From Caldifarciminota bacterium (GTDB lineage: Bacteria > Hydrothermota > Tepidihabitantia > Tepidihabitantales > CAIPLT01): 19,190 nt of DNA. This document shows positions 1-7,296 of this stretch, piece after piece (position 1 is the first letter of the stretch; each line of letters opens with the position of its first letter). Made by a program: the position numbers and the translations under genes. The notes under the pieces are model-generated. The model worked only from the letters and a program-made list of their open reading frames with translations, was not told the origin of the DNA and did no database searches. Location of the stretch: contig JANXBB010000105.1 in assembly GCA_025061975.1 (NCBI GenBank), positions 1 to 19,190 of the forward strand, in the 5' to 3' direction.

Positions 1-2
1 TT

Positions 3-443
3 GAAGTCCGAGTAAAAAATTCCTCTGGTGAACCAATTCCCCAAGCATTAGTCTGCTTAAGCAGTCCGGAAAACCGCATGTTTTATTTCCGTGGTCGAAC
101 TAATTGTTTCGGATATATCGCGTTTGAAATTAATCCCTACAGCGTTGAAAATTTTGACATTACAGTCACTGCTCCTAATTATCTGCCATATGAAAGTCGC
201 TGTCACGTGCTTGAACTGCCAGCTTTAAGTACTAACCACCACAGCTGGAAAACGCTACTTAAGAAACCTGATATTCCACCTGATTCCAGATTTTATTTGT
301 TTGATACCCAGGGACGTCTTATTTGTGCCGGGACTAAAAGCATAATCAGTGATAGTTTTGAAGCTTTAAGTCCCGGCATTTATTATCTTTATCTAAAAAA
401 GTCCGGGTTTAATAGTGTTAAGAAATTAATCATAACGCGATAA
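3..443 (+). CDS. C-terminal fragment of a secreted protein (gingipain-like Ig module plus T9SS-type sorting-like tail), 5' truncated
   Basis: The reading frame is open from the left edge (first full codon at 3) to TAA at 441-443, so only the last 146 residues are present. The first ATG at 78 is internal and not a start. The visible part begins with a beta-rich Ig-like or regulatory module: a 'GEPIPQALVCL' strand-turn, then 'GYIAFEI' and 'ITVTAPNYLPYE'. This pattern resembles the domain following the catalytic part of peptidase C25 (gingipain-like) proteins. The last ~50 residues ('YLFDTQGRLI', then 'LSPGIYYLYL' and 'KKLIITR') follow the rhythm of type IX secretion C-terminal sorting domains (D..GR.., L.PG.Y, K.....). 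The family assignment is by pattern memory, and the catalytic part lies outside the window. The gene converges on the lipoprotein gene with 2 bp between stop codons and no visible hairpin terminator. Confidence 0.6.
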   Translation, partial: EVRVKNSSGEPIPQALVCLSSPENRMFYFRGRTNCFGYIAFEINPYSVENFDITVTAPNYLPYESRCHVLELPALSTNHHSWKTLLKKPDIPPDSRFYLFDTQGRLICAGTKSIISDSFEALSPGIYYLYLKKSGFNSVKKLIITR

Positions 444-445
444 AT

Positions 446-1345
446 TTATTCCGGAATCTCATCTGACGGATTTCGAATTATGTAAGGCACAATCCAAAGA
501 TAGGATGCATATGTCGCAGTAGAATCGCCAAAAAGACTCTCAAATCCAATAAGATCAAAAGCACAATGTCGCACAGTAGGACGTGAGTCGTATTCATCAG
601 GAATTATCCAAGTTCCAACAAACATGTTTTGATCTCTTTTAAAAAGTGCCATTCGCCGCTGCCCTGCTCCTATAGCTCTCCGGGCTCGGTGTAAAAAAAC
701 CCACCCCGAATCATCTTCTACATTTATATTTACTGTAACTTTCACTGTATCATCAGGTCTTAAGTCTGGTAACGATTCGCGCTTCAAAAACCGCGTCGGA
801 TTATTTAAAACAAACAGATAGTTTCTTCGGGGGACCTCTAGCCTAACTTCGTTAATCGACATTCCCGTATATGCATTGACAGTATGAATTACAGCCGGAG
901 TAACAGCAACTATCCGCCAATGGCGCGGTCGAATTCGTACTAACTTGACTTGACGAACCGAACTATCGGTGATTGCTCGCCGATAAACAACCGAAGATTG
1001 GGGGACATTACGAACCCAGAATCCATAATCCGGTGGGAGCCCTTCCAGATACATAGTAATTGTCGCTACCGCAGAGTCTCCATAAATATTGATATTAACA
1101 TTTCGTTCAACCGGTCGTTTAACCTTACGAATCCACTTAACCCAAGGTATTAAACTATCAGTAAATTCAGCATTTAGAAAAGATATATCGCCAGTATCAT
1201 CAACTACCATTGACCCTTCAGCGGTGTAATTAGATTCTTCTAAAAGCTCTCGAATTGCTTCTTCTTCGCTTTGCGTGCTGCATCCCCAATAGATAAAACC
1301 TAAAGTTATTAGTATGACACTAACCACAGTAAGTTTTTTTAGCAT
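446..1345 (-). CDS. Putative lipoprotein, unknown function, possible NTF2-like domain
   Basis: A 299-residue protein. The chosen ATG at 1345 is preceded by AGAGGAGG four bases upstream. A longer in-frame option from 1384 would add 13 residues ahead of the signal peptide and has no such site. The N-terminus is KK, a hydrophobic stretch to about residue 20, then G21-C22, which looks like a lipoprotein signal peptide. The lipobox (Y-W-G-C) is imperfect because tryptophan at -2 is unusual. The mature N-terminal half has a helix 'EEEAIRELLEE' and later beta strands ending in 'RHWRIVAVTP', the layout of NTF2/SnoaL-like folds. The C-terminal ~100 residues look beta-rich. It lies 57 bases downstream of greA on the same strand and probably shares its transcript. 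The function is not recognised; the envelope location is inferred from the signal peptide. Confidence 0.75.
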   Translation of the reverse strand: MLKKLTVVSVILITLGFIYWGCSTQSEEEAIRELLEESNYTAEGSMVVDDTGDISFLNAEFTDSLIPWVKWIRKVKRPVERNVNINIYGDSAVATITMYLEGLPPDYGFWVRNVPQSSVVYRRAITDSSVRQVKLVRIRPRHWRIVAVTPAVIHTVNAYTGMSINEVRLEVPRRNYLFVLNNPTRFLKRESLPDLRPDDTVKVTVNINVEDDSGWVFLHRARRAIGAGQRRMALFKRDQNMFVGTWIIPDEYDSRPTVRHCAFDLIGFESLFGDSTATYASYLWIVPYIIRNPSDEIPE

Positions 1346-1349
1346 AACG

Positions 1350-1355
1350 CCTCCT
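1350..1355 (-). promoter_or_regulatory. Shine-Dalgarno AGGAGG that fixes the lipoprotein start
   Basis: Reverse strand reads AGAGGAGGCGTTATG. The spacing selects ATG at 1345 over the upstream in-frame codons near 1384 and removes a 13-residue extension that would precede the signal peptide. Confidence 0.75.
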
Positions 1356-1402
1356 CTGCTCATCGTCACTAAATTATTAGACAAAGTAGCTTTGTAAAAG
1401 GT

Positions 1403-3247
1403 TTAATCTGATAAATTAGGTTTAGTGATTGCAGTAATTTTATATCTTTTACCTTCAAGATCGAAAATTTCCTCACCTACGGTTTTGCCTAATAGCCTTT
1501 GAGCAAATGGAGCTAAGTACGAAATAATTCCCGAAGCTAAATCAGAGTCCCAGGGACCTAATATTGTATAATTAACACTCCCGCCAAACTCGTCAATTAG
1601 GGTAACTCGGGTTCCTAAAGACACCTTGGTTGTATCAATCTGATTAAAGTCTATTGGTTGAGCTTTTTTTAACTCATTTTCGATTTGCAGGATTAAATTA
1701 AATAACCGCTTCTGTTTTTCTTTAGCTGCTTTATATTCAAAATTTTCCCGTAAATCACCATAACTCCGAGCACGAGCTACCTCGGATGCAACTTTAGGAA
1801 GTTCCTCGTGTTTTAGTCGTTGCAACTCTTCTTTTTTAAGTTTAATTGCTCGTTCGGTGTGATAAATATAATCTTCTTTCTCTTCATATAAACTTCCAAA
1901 TTTTTGTGCGAAAAGTTTATTAATATAATCTCGTTCTTCAGGATAAAAATTGGGAAGTTCATTTATCCGTTCGAGTATTTTCACAGCTGAGGTGCTATCT
2001 AATTTTTCGATTACTGAATATAACAACTGATAGTTGTTTGCAATAATCCGTTTCCGAATTTCTGAAACTAATTTTTTTTGTCCTGCTAAATCAAGATATC
2101 TTAATAATATCTCTAATTTATCAGCAATTGCTTCTTTATCTACTAAGTAGAAAAAATGCTGTGGGTATTGACGGTACTCATTAAACACTTTTTCTACAAT
2201 AAACATTAGACATTCATCTGGAGCGATATTAAATATCGCATTCCAAATTTGTTTATCTGATGAATTTATAAAAAGATCTAGTAGCAATTTTTTGCTATCA
2301 CGTCCCGGATCTTCTAATAACTTTTTAATAATTTTTTCTTTTTGAGATTTAGAGCTTTTTTTAAGAAGTTTTATTATCTCTTCTGGAGAATAAGAAAAAA
2401 GTGCGTTATAATCAATTTCGAGTTCCTTTTGCTTTGCCGTTTCGGGTAGTTTCGTTTTATTCTGTAGTGTGTTTTTTTTAAAAAACTTTATTAGTTCTTC
2501 TATTGTTTCCTGACTAACTACATTTGTCAACAATTCTTTAATCTCGCTCGGCGATGGATGTTTTTCTAAATCCCGCGTAAGAATTGAAAGAAAATTTTTG
2601 GGATTTTCTGTTATTAGCTCTTTAAGTCTTTGAGGCGATTTAATTTTCAGATAAAAGAAATGATCAGGCGGAAGTACTTCTAATACCGAAGCCGCCGATG
2701 AAAACGGAACGTGCTGGATTTGTCCTGAAAAAAAATCTACAACCACACAATCTAGAAGCCAATCAATTTTTATAATTTCCCCGTAACCAAAACGACTATT
2801 ACGAATCGGAGTTAATGGCTTTAGTCTAACTAAGCTTTCCAAAGTTTTAACGGCATCGCCGATTTTTTCAGTTTCGTAAATCCCACTATGATGTAAAATT
2901 TCATCTAAATGGTCAATTTCCGAGTACTGGCTTTTATAAAACTTAATAACCTCTGCGCGCTGTTTAGGGTTGAGTTTAATTAAATTACCATACCGTCTCA
3001 AAAACTCTTTTAATTGAGTATAATACTGATGTTCCAAAAAGAATTCGAAAATAACTTCTAGAAGTGTTTCTAAGTGCTCTCCAAGATCGAGGTGTTGACC
3101 AACCAGGTAATCAAGGGTTTCATAAAGTTCAGTAAATTCGTCCTCGGGATTTTTAGATAATAAATATTCTAAACACAAATCCGAAATTGCTGCACACTTG
3201 TTTTTTTGAATATTTTCTTTAATTTTCGAAAGTAAATTCTGCCGCAT
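1403..3247 (-). CDS. greA: GreA-type transcription elongation factor with a ~460-residue N-terminal extension
   Basis: A 614-residue protein, about four times the usual ~158 for GreA. Residues ~461-533 form the Gre coiled coil, with the tip motif 'GDLRENFEY' (D498, E501 are the acidic residues that support RNA cleavage by backtracked RNA polymerase). Residues ~540-610 are the C-terminal FKBP-like domain, including 'LLGKTVGEE'. Residues 1-140 and 200-455 are helical and lysine/glutamate-rich, possibly HEAT- or TPR-like. Residues ~143-195 look like a small beta-barrel (KOW/Tudor-like, 'RFGYGEIIKIDWLL'). Long GreA proteins with N-terminal extensions are known in chlamydiae and spirochaetes. The role here should still be rescue of arrested RNA polymerase; the extension's role is unknown. 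The ATG has no Shine-Dalgarno. The lipoprotein gene follows. The divergent neighbour is folE2. Confidence 0.92.
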   Translation of the reverse strand: MRQNLLSKIKENIQKNKCAAISDLCLEYLLSKNPEDEFTELYETLDYLVGQHLDLGEHLETLLEVIFEFFLEHQYYTQLKEFLRRYGNLIKLNPKQRAEVIKFYKSQYSEIDHLDEILHHSGIYETEKIGDAVKTLESLVRLKPLTPIRNSRFGYGEIIKIDWLLDCVVVDFFSGQIQHVPFSSAASVLEVLPPDHFFYLKIKSPQRLKELITENPKNFLSILTRDLEKHPSPSEIKELLTNVVSQETIEELIKFFKKNTLQNKTKLPETAKQKELEIDYNALFSYSPEEIIKLLKKSSKSQKEKIIKKLLEDPGRDSKKLLLDLFINSSDKQIWNAIFNIAPDECLMFIVEKVFNEYRQYPQHFFYLVDKEAIADKLEILLRYLDLAGQKKLVSEIRKRIIANNYQLLYSVIEKLDSTSAVKILERINELPNFYPEERDYINKLFAQKFGSLYEEKEDYIYHTERAIKLKKEELQRLKHEELPKVASEVARARSYGDLRENFEYKAAKEKQKRLFNLILQIENELKKAQPIDFNQIDTTKVSLGTRVTLIDEFGGSVNYTILGPWDSDLASGIISYLAPFAQRLLGKTVGEEIFDLEGKRYKITAITKPNLSD

Positions 3248-3324
3248 AGTTTATTTATATTAAATTAACAAATTAATTATAAAAAATCAAGCATTGTACC
3301 TGAGAAGCGAAAACGACAAAATTC

Positions 3325-3340
3325 GGATCGCCCAGGATCG
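3325..3340 (+). repeat. Short direct repeat GGATCG-CCCA-GGATCG upstream of folE2
   Basis: Two GGATCG copies start at 3325 and 3335, exactly 10 bp apart (about one helical turn), 11 bp before a TTGACA at 3352. This placement would suit an operator half-site pair for folE2 or the divergent greA. Nothing else supports that, and six-base repeats occur by chance. Confidence 0.3.
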
Positions 3341-3351
3341 TTCGTCTAATC

Positions 3352-3384
3352 TTGACATTTTAAATAATTGTGATAAGCTATAAT
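3352..3384 (+). promoter_or_regulatory. Possible folE2 promoter (TTGACA ... TATAAT), near-leaderless
   Basis: A perfect TTGACA (3352-3357) and a perfect TATAAT (3379-3384) lie just before the folE2 ATG at 3390, but they are 21 bp apart, longer than the usual 16-18. The -10 alone would place transcription start at or next to the ATG. No Shine-Dalgarno is present, which agrees with a leaderless message. The spacer length is the main reason for doubt. Confidence 0.4.
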
Positions 3385-3389
3385 TTATT

Positions 3390-4160
3390 ATGCGTGATCT
3401 GCAGTCCGAACCTGATAATCGTAATATCCCAATTGATAAGGTTGGAGTAAAAAATTTACGCTACCCAATTTGTCTTTCCGATAAATTTCACAAAAAACAA
3501 CACACAATAGCCAATATTAATATGTATGTAAATTTACCGCACAACTTCCGGGGTACACACATGAGCAGATTTATTGAAATTCTAAATCGATTTCATCGCG
3601 AAATTGCAATTCAAAATATCGGAAATATCCTTAGAACTATGAAGCAAGAGTTAAATGCGGAATCAGCCCATCTTGAAATGGCTTTTCCGTATTTTATATT
3701 AAAAAAAGCACCAGTCTCAGGCGAAGTAGGGCTGATGGAGTATCAGTGTCGTTTTTTAGGTGACCTTACCGACAAAGTAAAAATAGTTTTAGAAGTATGT
3801 GTCCCGATCACTACCTTGTGCCCTTGTTCTAAGGCACTTAGTACCAAAAGTGCTCATAACCAGCGAGGTGTAATTAAAGTACAGGTGCGTTTTCGGGGTT
3901 TTTTGTGGATTGAAGATTTAATTGAACTAATTGAAAATTGTGGATCAAGTCCGGTATATTCACTATTAAAACGCGAAGATGAAAAATATGTTACTGAACA
4001 TGCCTACGAAAATCCAGTGTTCGTTGAAGATGTTGTCCGAAACGTAGCGCTAAAATTAGAAAATTGTCCACAGATCATATGGTACAAAATCGAAACCGAA
4101 AGTTACGAATCGATTCATAACCACGATGCTTATGCATCTCTTGAAAAAAAATTAAAATAA
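3390..4160 (+). CDS. folE2: GTP cyclohydrolase FolE2 (type IB)
   Basis: A 256-residue cytoplasmic enzyme converting GTP to 7,8-dihydroneopterin triphosphate, the entry point to folate and to queuosine/preQ0. The family fingerprint is clear: an N-terminal 'RNIPIDKVGVKNLRYPI', then 'FRGTHMSRF' at ~53-61, the active-site segment 'TTLCPCSKALS' with C144 and C146, 'SAHNQRG' at 154-160, and 'AYENPVFVED' around E207. It is full length and intact. The start agrees with the family N-terminus. There is no Shine-Dalgarno, and a TATAAT lies only five bases upstream. FolE2 works with various metals and in some bacteria is a zinc-sparing stand-in for FolE. Whether a FolE exists elsewhere in this genome cannot be seen. 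The next gene starts 2 bp after the stop. Confidence 0.95.
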   Translation: MRDLQSEPDNRNIPIDKVGVKNLRYPICLSDKFHKKQHTIANINMYVNLPHNFRGTHMSRFIEILNRFHREIAIQNIGNILRTMKQELNAESAHLEMAFPYFILKKAPVSGEVGLMEYQCRFLGDLTDKVKIVLEVCVPITTLCPCSKALSTKSAHNQRGVIKVQVRFRGFLWIEDLIELIENCGSSPVYSLLKREDEKYVTEHAYENPVFVEDVVRNVALKLENCPQIIWYKIETESYESIHNHDAYASLEKKLK

Positions 4161-4162
4161 AC

Positions 4163-4561
4163 ATGAAAATTTTCAAATATTTATTTTTGTTAAGCATTGG
4201 ACTAATTGCCGTTAATTGCGTTAAAAAACATCAAATTTTTACCGCTCAATTTGATATTACTTCTCCTCATGGACTTTTTAGCGAAGGTCTATATTATTTA
4301 AAAAACAAAAACTATGAATATGCATTAAGATCGTTTTACACTTTAGTTGAAGATTTCCCTACTGATTCCTTAGCCGACGACGCCCAGTTTTATGTCGCAG
4401 AAATCCTAGCTAATCCCCAAAATCCTAATAGAAATCTTCTTGAAGCTATTTCTGAATACCAAAATTTAATTAAAAATTATCCCGAAAGTCCGTTTGTGCT
4501 CAAAGCTCAAAAACAACTGATAAAATTACAAAAAATACAAAAATCTAACAAAAAACGATGA
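4163..4561 (+). CDS. Small TPR lipoprotein, BamD/YbgF-like
   Basis: A 132-residue protein with an N-terminal 'MKIFKYLFLLSIGLIAVNC' signal; C19 is a plausible lipidated cysteine, though asparagine at -1 is not the usual G/A/S. The mature part holds two tetratricopeptide-like units. The first is 'EGLYYLKNKNYEYALRSF' with 'DDAQFYVAEIL', and the second is 'EYQNLIKNYPESPFVLKAQ'. This is the layout seen in BamD (outer-membrane protein assembly) and the YbgF C-terminal domain, but the protein is about half the length of BamD, so it is probably a small relative rather than BamD itself. It starts 2 bp after folE2, and its TGA overlaps the next ATG (ATGA), indicating translational coupling. Its link to its two enzyme neighbours is not obvious. 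Confidence 0.75.
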   Translation: MKIFKYLFLLSIGLIAVNCVKKHQIFTAQFDITSPHGLFSEGLYYLKNKNYEYALRSFYTLVEDFPTDSLADDAQFYVAEILANPQNPNRNLLEAISEYQNLIKNYPESPFVLKAQKQLIKLQKIQKSNKKR

Positions 4562-5154
4562 AAACGATTATTGTGAATAGCTATCGTGTAAATCCCGATG
4601 AAAGAATCATTCCTTATATCGAATGTGTTAGTAAACATAGCGAATTCGTTGTTGTGCCCGATGTCGTTATTTACGATTTTGACACCTCAGATTACGACGC
4701 CTTAATTCTTTCGGGCTCTCCGGACCTAATATCCTGCGGAGCCTTTTCTAAATCCTATTTAGAATTTTTAAAATATAACCGATTGCCAACTTTAGGTATC
4801 TGTTACGGTCATCAGTTACTAGCTAAAGCGTTCGGCGCTAAAATAAGCTCTCAGAAATATCCGATTGAAAAAGAAGAATTGATCAGAATAATTAAACTCG
4901 ATCCAATTTTTGCTGGCCTTGATTCTGAATTTATTGCTCAAGAAAGTCACCGGGAATATGTAGAAAAAGAATCACTTGTGAAAGCAGGTTTTGAACTTCT
5001 GGCGGTTTCTGAGTCTTGTGAGGTAGAAGCAATAAAGCATATTGAATATTTTTTTTATGGGGTTCAATTTCATCCCGAACGGTCAGGTCGCAATGGCCAG
5101 ATAATATTTGAAAATTTCTTTAATCTTGTAAGAAAACTGCGTGGGCTGGGTTAA
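4558..5154 (+). CDS. Stand-alone class I glutamine amidotransferase, GMP-synthase-glutaminase-like
   Basis: A 198-residue triad glutaminase that releases ammonia from glutamine. The catalytic triad is visible: C82 in the nucleophile elbow 'LGICYGHQLLA', and H172 and E174 in 'GVQFHPERSGRNGQ'. The oxyanion region is 'LILSGSPDL' at ~49-57. The segments 'ESHREYVEK' and 'CEVEAIKH' resemble the glutaminase subunit of split (archaeal-type) GMP synthases more than PabA, TrpG or CarA. There is no synthetase domain, and no partner gene is in the window, so the substrate is unproven. A GMP synthase role would fit loosely with folE2 two genes upstream, because FolE2 uses GTP; that is inference. Translationally coupled to the TPR lipoprotein gene. 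Its stop codon overlaps the convergent cdsA stop. Confidence 0.85.
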   Translation: MKTIIVNSYRVNPDERIIPYIECVSKHSEFVVVPDVVIYDFDTSDYDALILSGSPDLISCGAFSKSYLEFLKYNRLPTLGICYGHQLLAKAFGAKISSQKYPIEKEELIRIIKLDPIFAGLDSEFIAQESHREYVEKESLVKAGFELLAVSESCEVEAIKHIEYFFYGVQFHPERSGRNGQIIFENFFNLVRKLRGLG

Positions 5155-5969
5155 GTAAGAAACAACTTTAACAGATAATAGAATAAAGGAACTGTTATAA
5201 TTAAACTATCGATGCGATCAAGAAAACCCCCGTGAGCGCCCAATAATGAAGAGCTGTCTTTAACGCCTGCTTCTCGTTTGAATCCAGATTCTAACAAATC
5301 ACCAACAAGAGCTCCGCAACTAAGAAAGAGAGCGGTAACTATAATTTTTGATGTTGTAAAATTGAATACTCGCCCTAAATAAATTATGGAAAAGCCCACC
5401 CCAAAAATAACTCCAGCTATAAAGCCTTCGTAAGTTTTCCTGGGACTAATTTGAGGTGCTAAATAATGTTTTCCTATTAGACTGCCAACAATATATCCGC
5501 CGGTGTCGTTAATCCAAGTAAATCCCAGCGGGTACAAAGCTATTAAAAATCGTTTGGAAAGCGACCAATCTTGACTCCAAATCCAATCCTTTAAGTATAA
5601 CAGATGACTCGGTAAAAATCCTAAATAAAACATTGAAAATAAAAAATGTGGAACAAAACTAAAGAATTTTTTCTGGAATGCTAATGCATAAATAAAAATA
5701 ACAAAAGTTAAAAACAAGTAAGGATAAAATGATTTAGTAAGATAATATAATATTGGGAAAAGGCCATTAATCACAAGCATTATTAGTTTAGGCAAAGAAA
5801 TTCCGTATTTTTTTAATAAGTTATAAAATTCTCCAGTTGCCATAAGAATCCAGAAAATGCTAAAGATAACCATAAGCCAAACCGGACCGTAAAGCACAAG
5901 CAAAACAGAACTTACCAGAAAGAGCCCTATCAAAGTTCGTTCACCAAGTTTTGTAACTTTCGCGGACAT
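5151..5969 (-). CDS. cdsA: Phosphatidate cytidylyltransferase (CDP-diglyceride synthase)
   Basis: A 272-residue integral membrane enzyme making CDP-diacylglycerol from CTP and phosphatidic acid, the branch point for all phospholipids. The C-terminal family signature is complete at S228-D254: 'SGFKREAGVKD' followed by 'LGAHGGFLDRID'. Upstream, 'NDTGGYIVG' (~154) and 'SPRKTYEGF' (~175) are also typical. About seven to eight hydrophobic membrane segments precede these. It is the last gene of the rplM operon: its ATG overlaps the uppS stop (TAATG), and its stop shares TTAA with the convergent glutaminase gene. The order frr-uppS-cdsA is widespread in bacteria and supports the call. Confidence 0.96.
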   Translation of the reverse strand: MSAKVTKLGERTLIGLFLVSSVLLVLYGPVWLMVIFSIFWILMATGEFYNLLKKYGISLPKLIMLVINGLFPILYYLTKSFYPYLFLTFVIFIYALAFQKKFFSFVPHFLFSMFYLGFLPSHLLYLKDWIWSQDWSLSKRFLIALYPLGFTWINDTGGYIVGSLIGKHYLAPQISPRKTYEGFIAGVIFGVGFSIIYLGRVFNFTTSKIIVTALFLSCGALVGDLLESGFKREAGVKDSSSLLGAHGGFLDRIDSLIITVPLFYYLLKLFLT

Positions 5970-6709
5970 TAAACTTTTGGTAGATTATCGTCTTCGACTT
6001 TTCCGAATCGACGTCTTCGACGCGCATACTCTAATAACGCATCGTACAAATCATCTTTTTGAAAGTTAGGCCATAATACATCCGTAAAATAAAACTCAGT
6101 ATATGCGAGTTGCCATAATAAAAAATTAGAAATACGTTTCTCCCCGCCGGTTCGTATCAAAAGATCGGGATCGGGAATTTGTGGATCGTAAAGAAAATTT
6201 CGAAAATTTTCGGGCGATAATTTATTATAATCGACATTGTTGGATGTCACAATTTTTTTTATTGCGTCGATAATTTCGTATCTTCCGCCATAGCTCAAGG
6301 CTAAAATTAAAACTAACCCTGAATTATTTTTAGTTTTATTTATTAAATAATTTAAATTTTTTTGAACTCCTACCGGTAATCGATCAAGTTGCCCTATTGC
6401 TCGAACTTGGACGTTATTTTTCATTAATTCCTCTGCTTCTTTTACCAATCGGTCTTCTAAAATTTCCATTAATTTATTAACTTCCTTTTGAGGGCGAAAC
6501 CAATTCTCTGTTGAAAATACATATAAAGTAAGATACTTAATTCCCCATTCTCCACAAGCTTGAACAACTTTTCGCACCGTTTCAACACCGCGTTGATGTC
6601 CGAAATATCGCGGGAGTCCTCGAGCTCTAGCCCAACGCCCATTACCGTCCATTATTATCGCAATATGGACCGGCAAAACATTAGGTAATTTGTAAATTTT
6701 TTGTGACAC
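5969..6709 (-). CDS. uppS: Isoprenyl transferase (undecaprenyl diphosphate synthase)
   Basis: A 246-residue cis-prenyltransferase condensing isopentenyl diphosphate units onto farnesyl diphosphate to make the lipid carrier for peptidoglycan and surface polysaccharides. Visible motifs are 'IIMDGNGRWA' with the catalytic D21, 'LTLYVFSTENW' (~61-70), 'LALSYGGR' (~136-143), and the signature around 'DLLIRTGGEKRISNFLLWQ' (182-200) followed by 'EFYFTD'. It is full length. The start is GTG at 6709, giving a normal 20-residue lead before the first motif; no ATG lies upstream in frame after the frr stop, 29 bases away, and no clear Shine-Dalgarno is seen. Coupled to cdsA through TAATG. Confidence 0.96.
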   Translation of the reverse strand: MSQKIYKLPNVLPVHIAIIMDGNGRWARARGLPRYFGHQRGVETVRKVVQACGEWGIKYLTLYVFSTENWFRPQKEVNKLMEILEDRLVKEAEELMKNNVQVRAIGQLDRLPVGVQKNLNYLINKTKNNSGLVLILALSYGGRYEIIDAIKKIVTSNNVDYNKLSPENFRNFLYDPQIPDPDLLIRTGGEKRISNFLLWQLAYTEFYFTDVLWPNFQKDDLYDALLEYARRRRRFGKVEDDNLPKV

Positions 6710-6738
6710 CGGTAAATCTTGTCGATAACTTTTATTTT

Positions 6739-7296
6739 CTATTTTTCTAATATTTCTTTTTCTTTCTTAGCGAATAAGTCATCAATTATTCGGATATGCT
6801 CATCGGTAATTTCTTGAATTTTTTTTGTAGCACGCTCTGAGTCATCTTTGGATATTTGTTTGTCCTTTTCTAACTTTTTTACTTGTTCGTTACCATCTCG
6901 ACGAATATTTCTGATGGCAACTTTAGCATCCTCAGCTAATTTGTGACATAACTTCACAAGTTCTTTACGGCGTTCTTCAGATAATGGCGGGATTGGCACA
7001 CGTAAAAAATTGCTTTCCACAATAGGATTAAGTCCAATTTCAGCTTTTAGAATTGCCTTTTCAATTTCGCTTATAGCACTTCGATCCCAAGGTTGAACAA
7101 TCAAAGTTTTGGGATCAGATATCTGAATCGAGGCAATCTGTTTTAAAGGAACTAAAGAACCGTAATAGTTAACTTTAACTTCTTCTAAAATCGCCGGTGA
7201 AGCTCGAGAAGTACGAATTTTCGAAAGTTCGAGAGCTAAAACATCGGTGGTTTTGCGCATTTTTTCTTTTACTTGTTTATAAATATCTTCTAGCAT
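6739..7296 (-). CDS. frr: Ribosome recycling factor
   Basis: A 185-residue cytoplasmic factor that, with EF-G, splits post-termination ribosomes. Full length and recognisable throughout: the helical domain I start 'MRKTTDVLALELSKIRTSRA', domain II 'VNYYGSLVPLKQIASIQISD' and 'LIVQPWDRSAI', and the second helix pair 'VPIPPLSEERRKELVKL' with 'AIRNIRRDGNEQVKKLEKD'. The ATG at 7296 lies inside the end of pyrH (7-nt overlap), with GGGAG a few bases upstream. The pyrH-frr order with overlap points to coupled expression. Confidence 0.97.
   Translation of the reverse strand: MLEDIYKQVKEKMRKTTDVLALELSKIRTSRASPAILEEVKVNYYGSLVPLKQIASIQISDPKTLIVQPWDRSAISEIEKAILKAEIGLNPIVESNFLRVPIPPLSEERRKELVKLCHKLAEDAKVAIRNIRRDGNEQVKKLEKDKQISKDDSERATKKIQEITDEHIRIIDDLFAKKEKEILEK

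Noticed and set aside
448..457. ATTCCGGAAT palindrome at the convergent stops as a terminator
   Set aside because: It is a 10-bp palindrome without a loop or T-run, and it lies inside the lipoprotein coding end; it is not a workable intrinsic terminator.
950..1153. 67-codon open frame opposite the lipoprotein gene
   Set aside because: Antisense, no promoter or ribosome site, and no protein-like pattern.
3361..3390. Zur-type operator before folE2
   Set aside because: FolE2 is zinc-regulated in some bacteria, but the AT-rich segment here is only loosely palindromic and does not match a known Zur box well.
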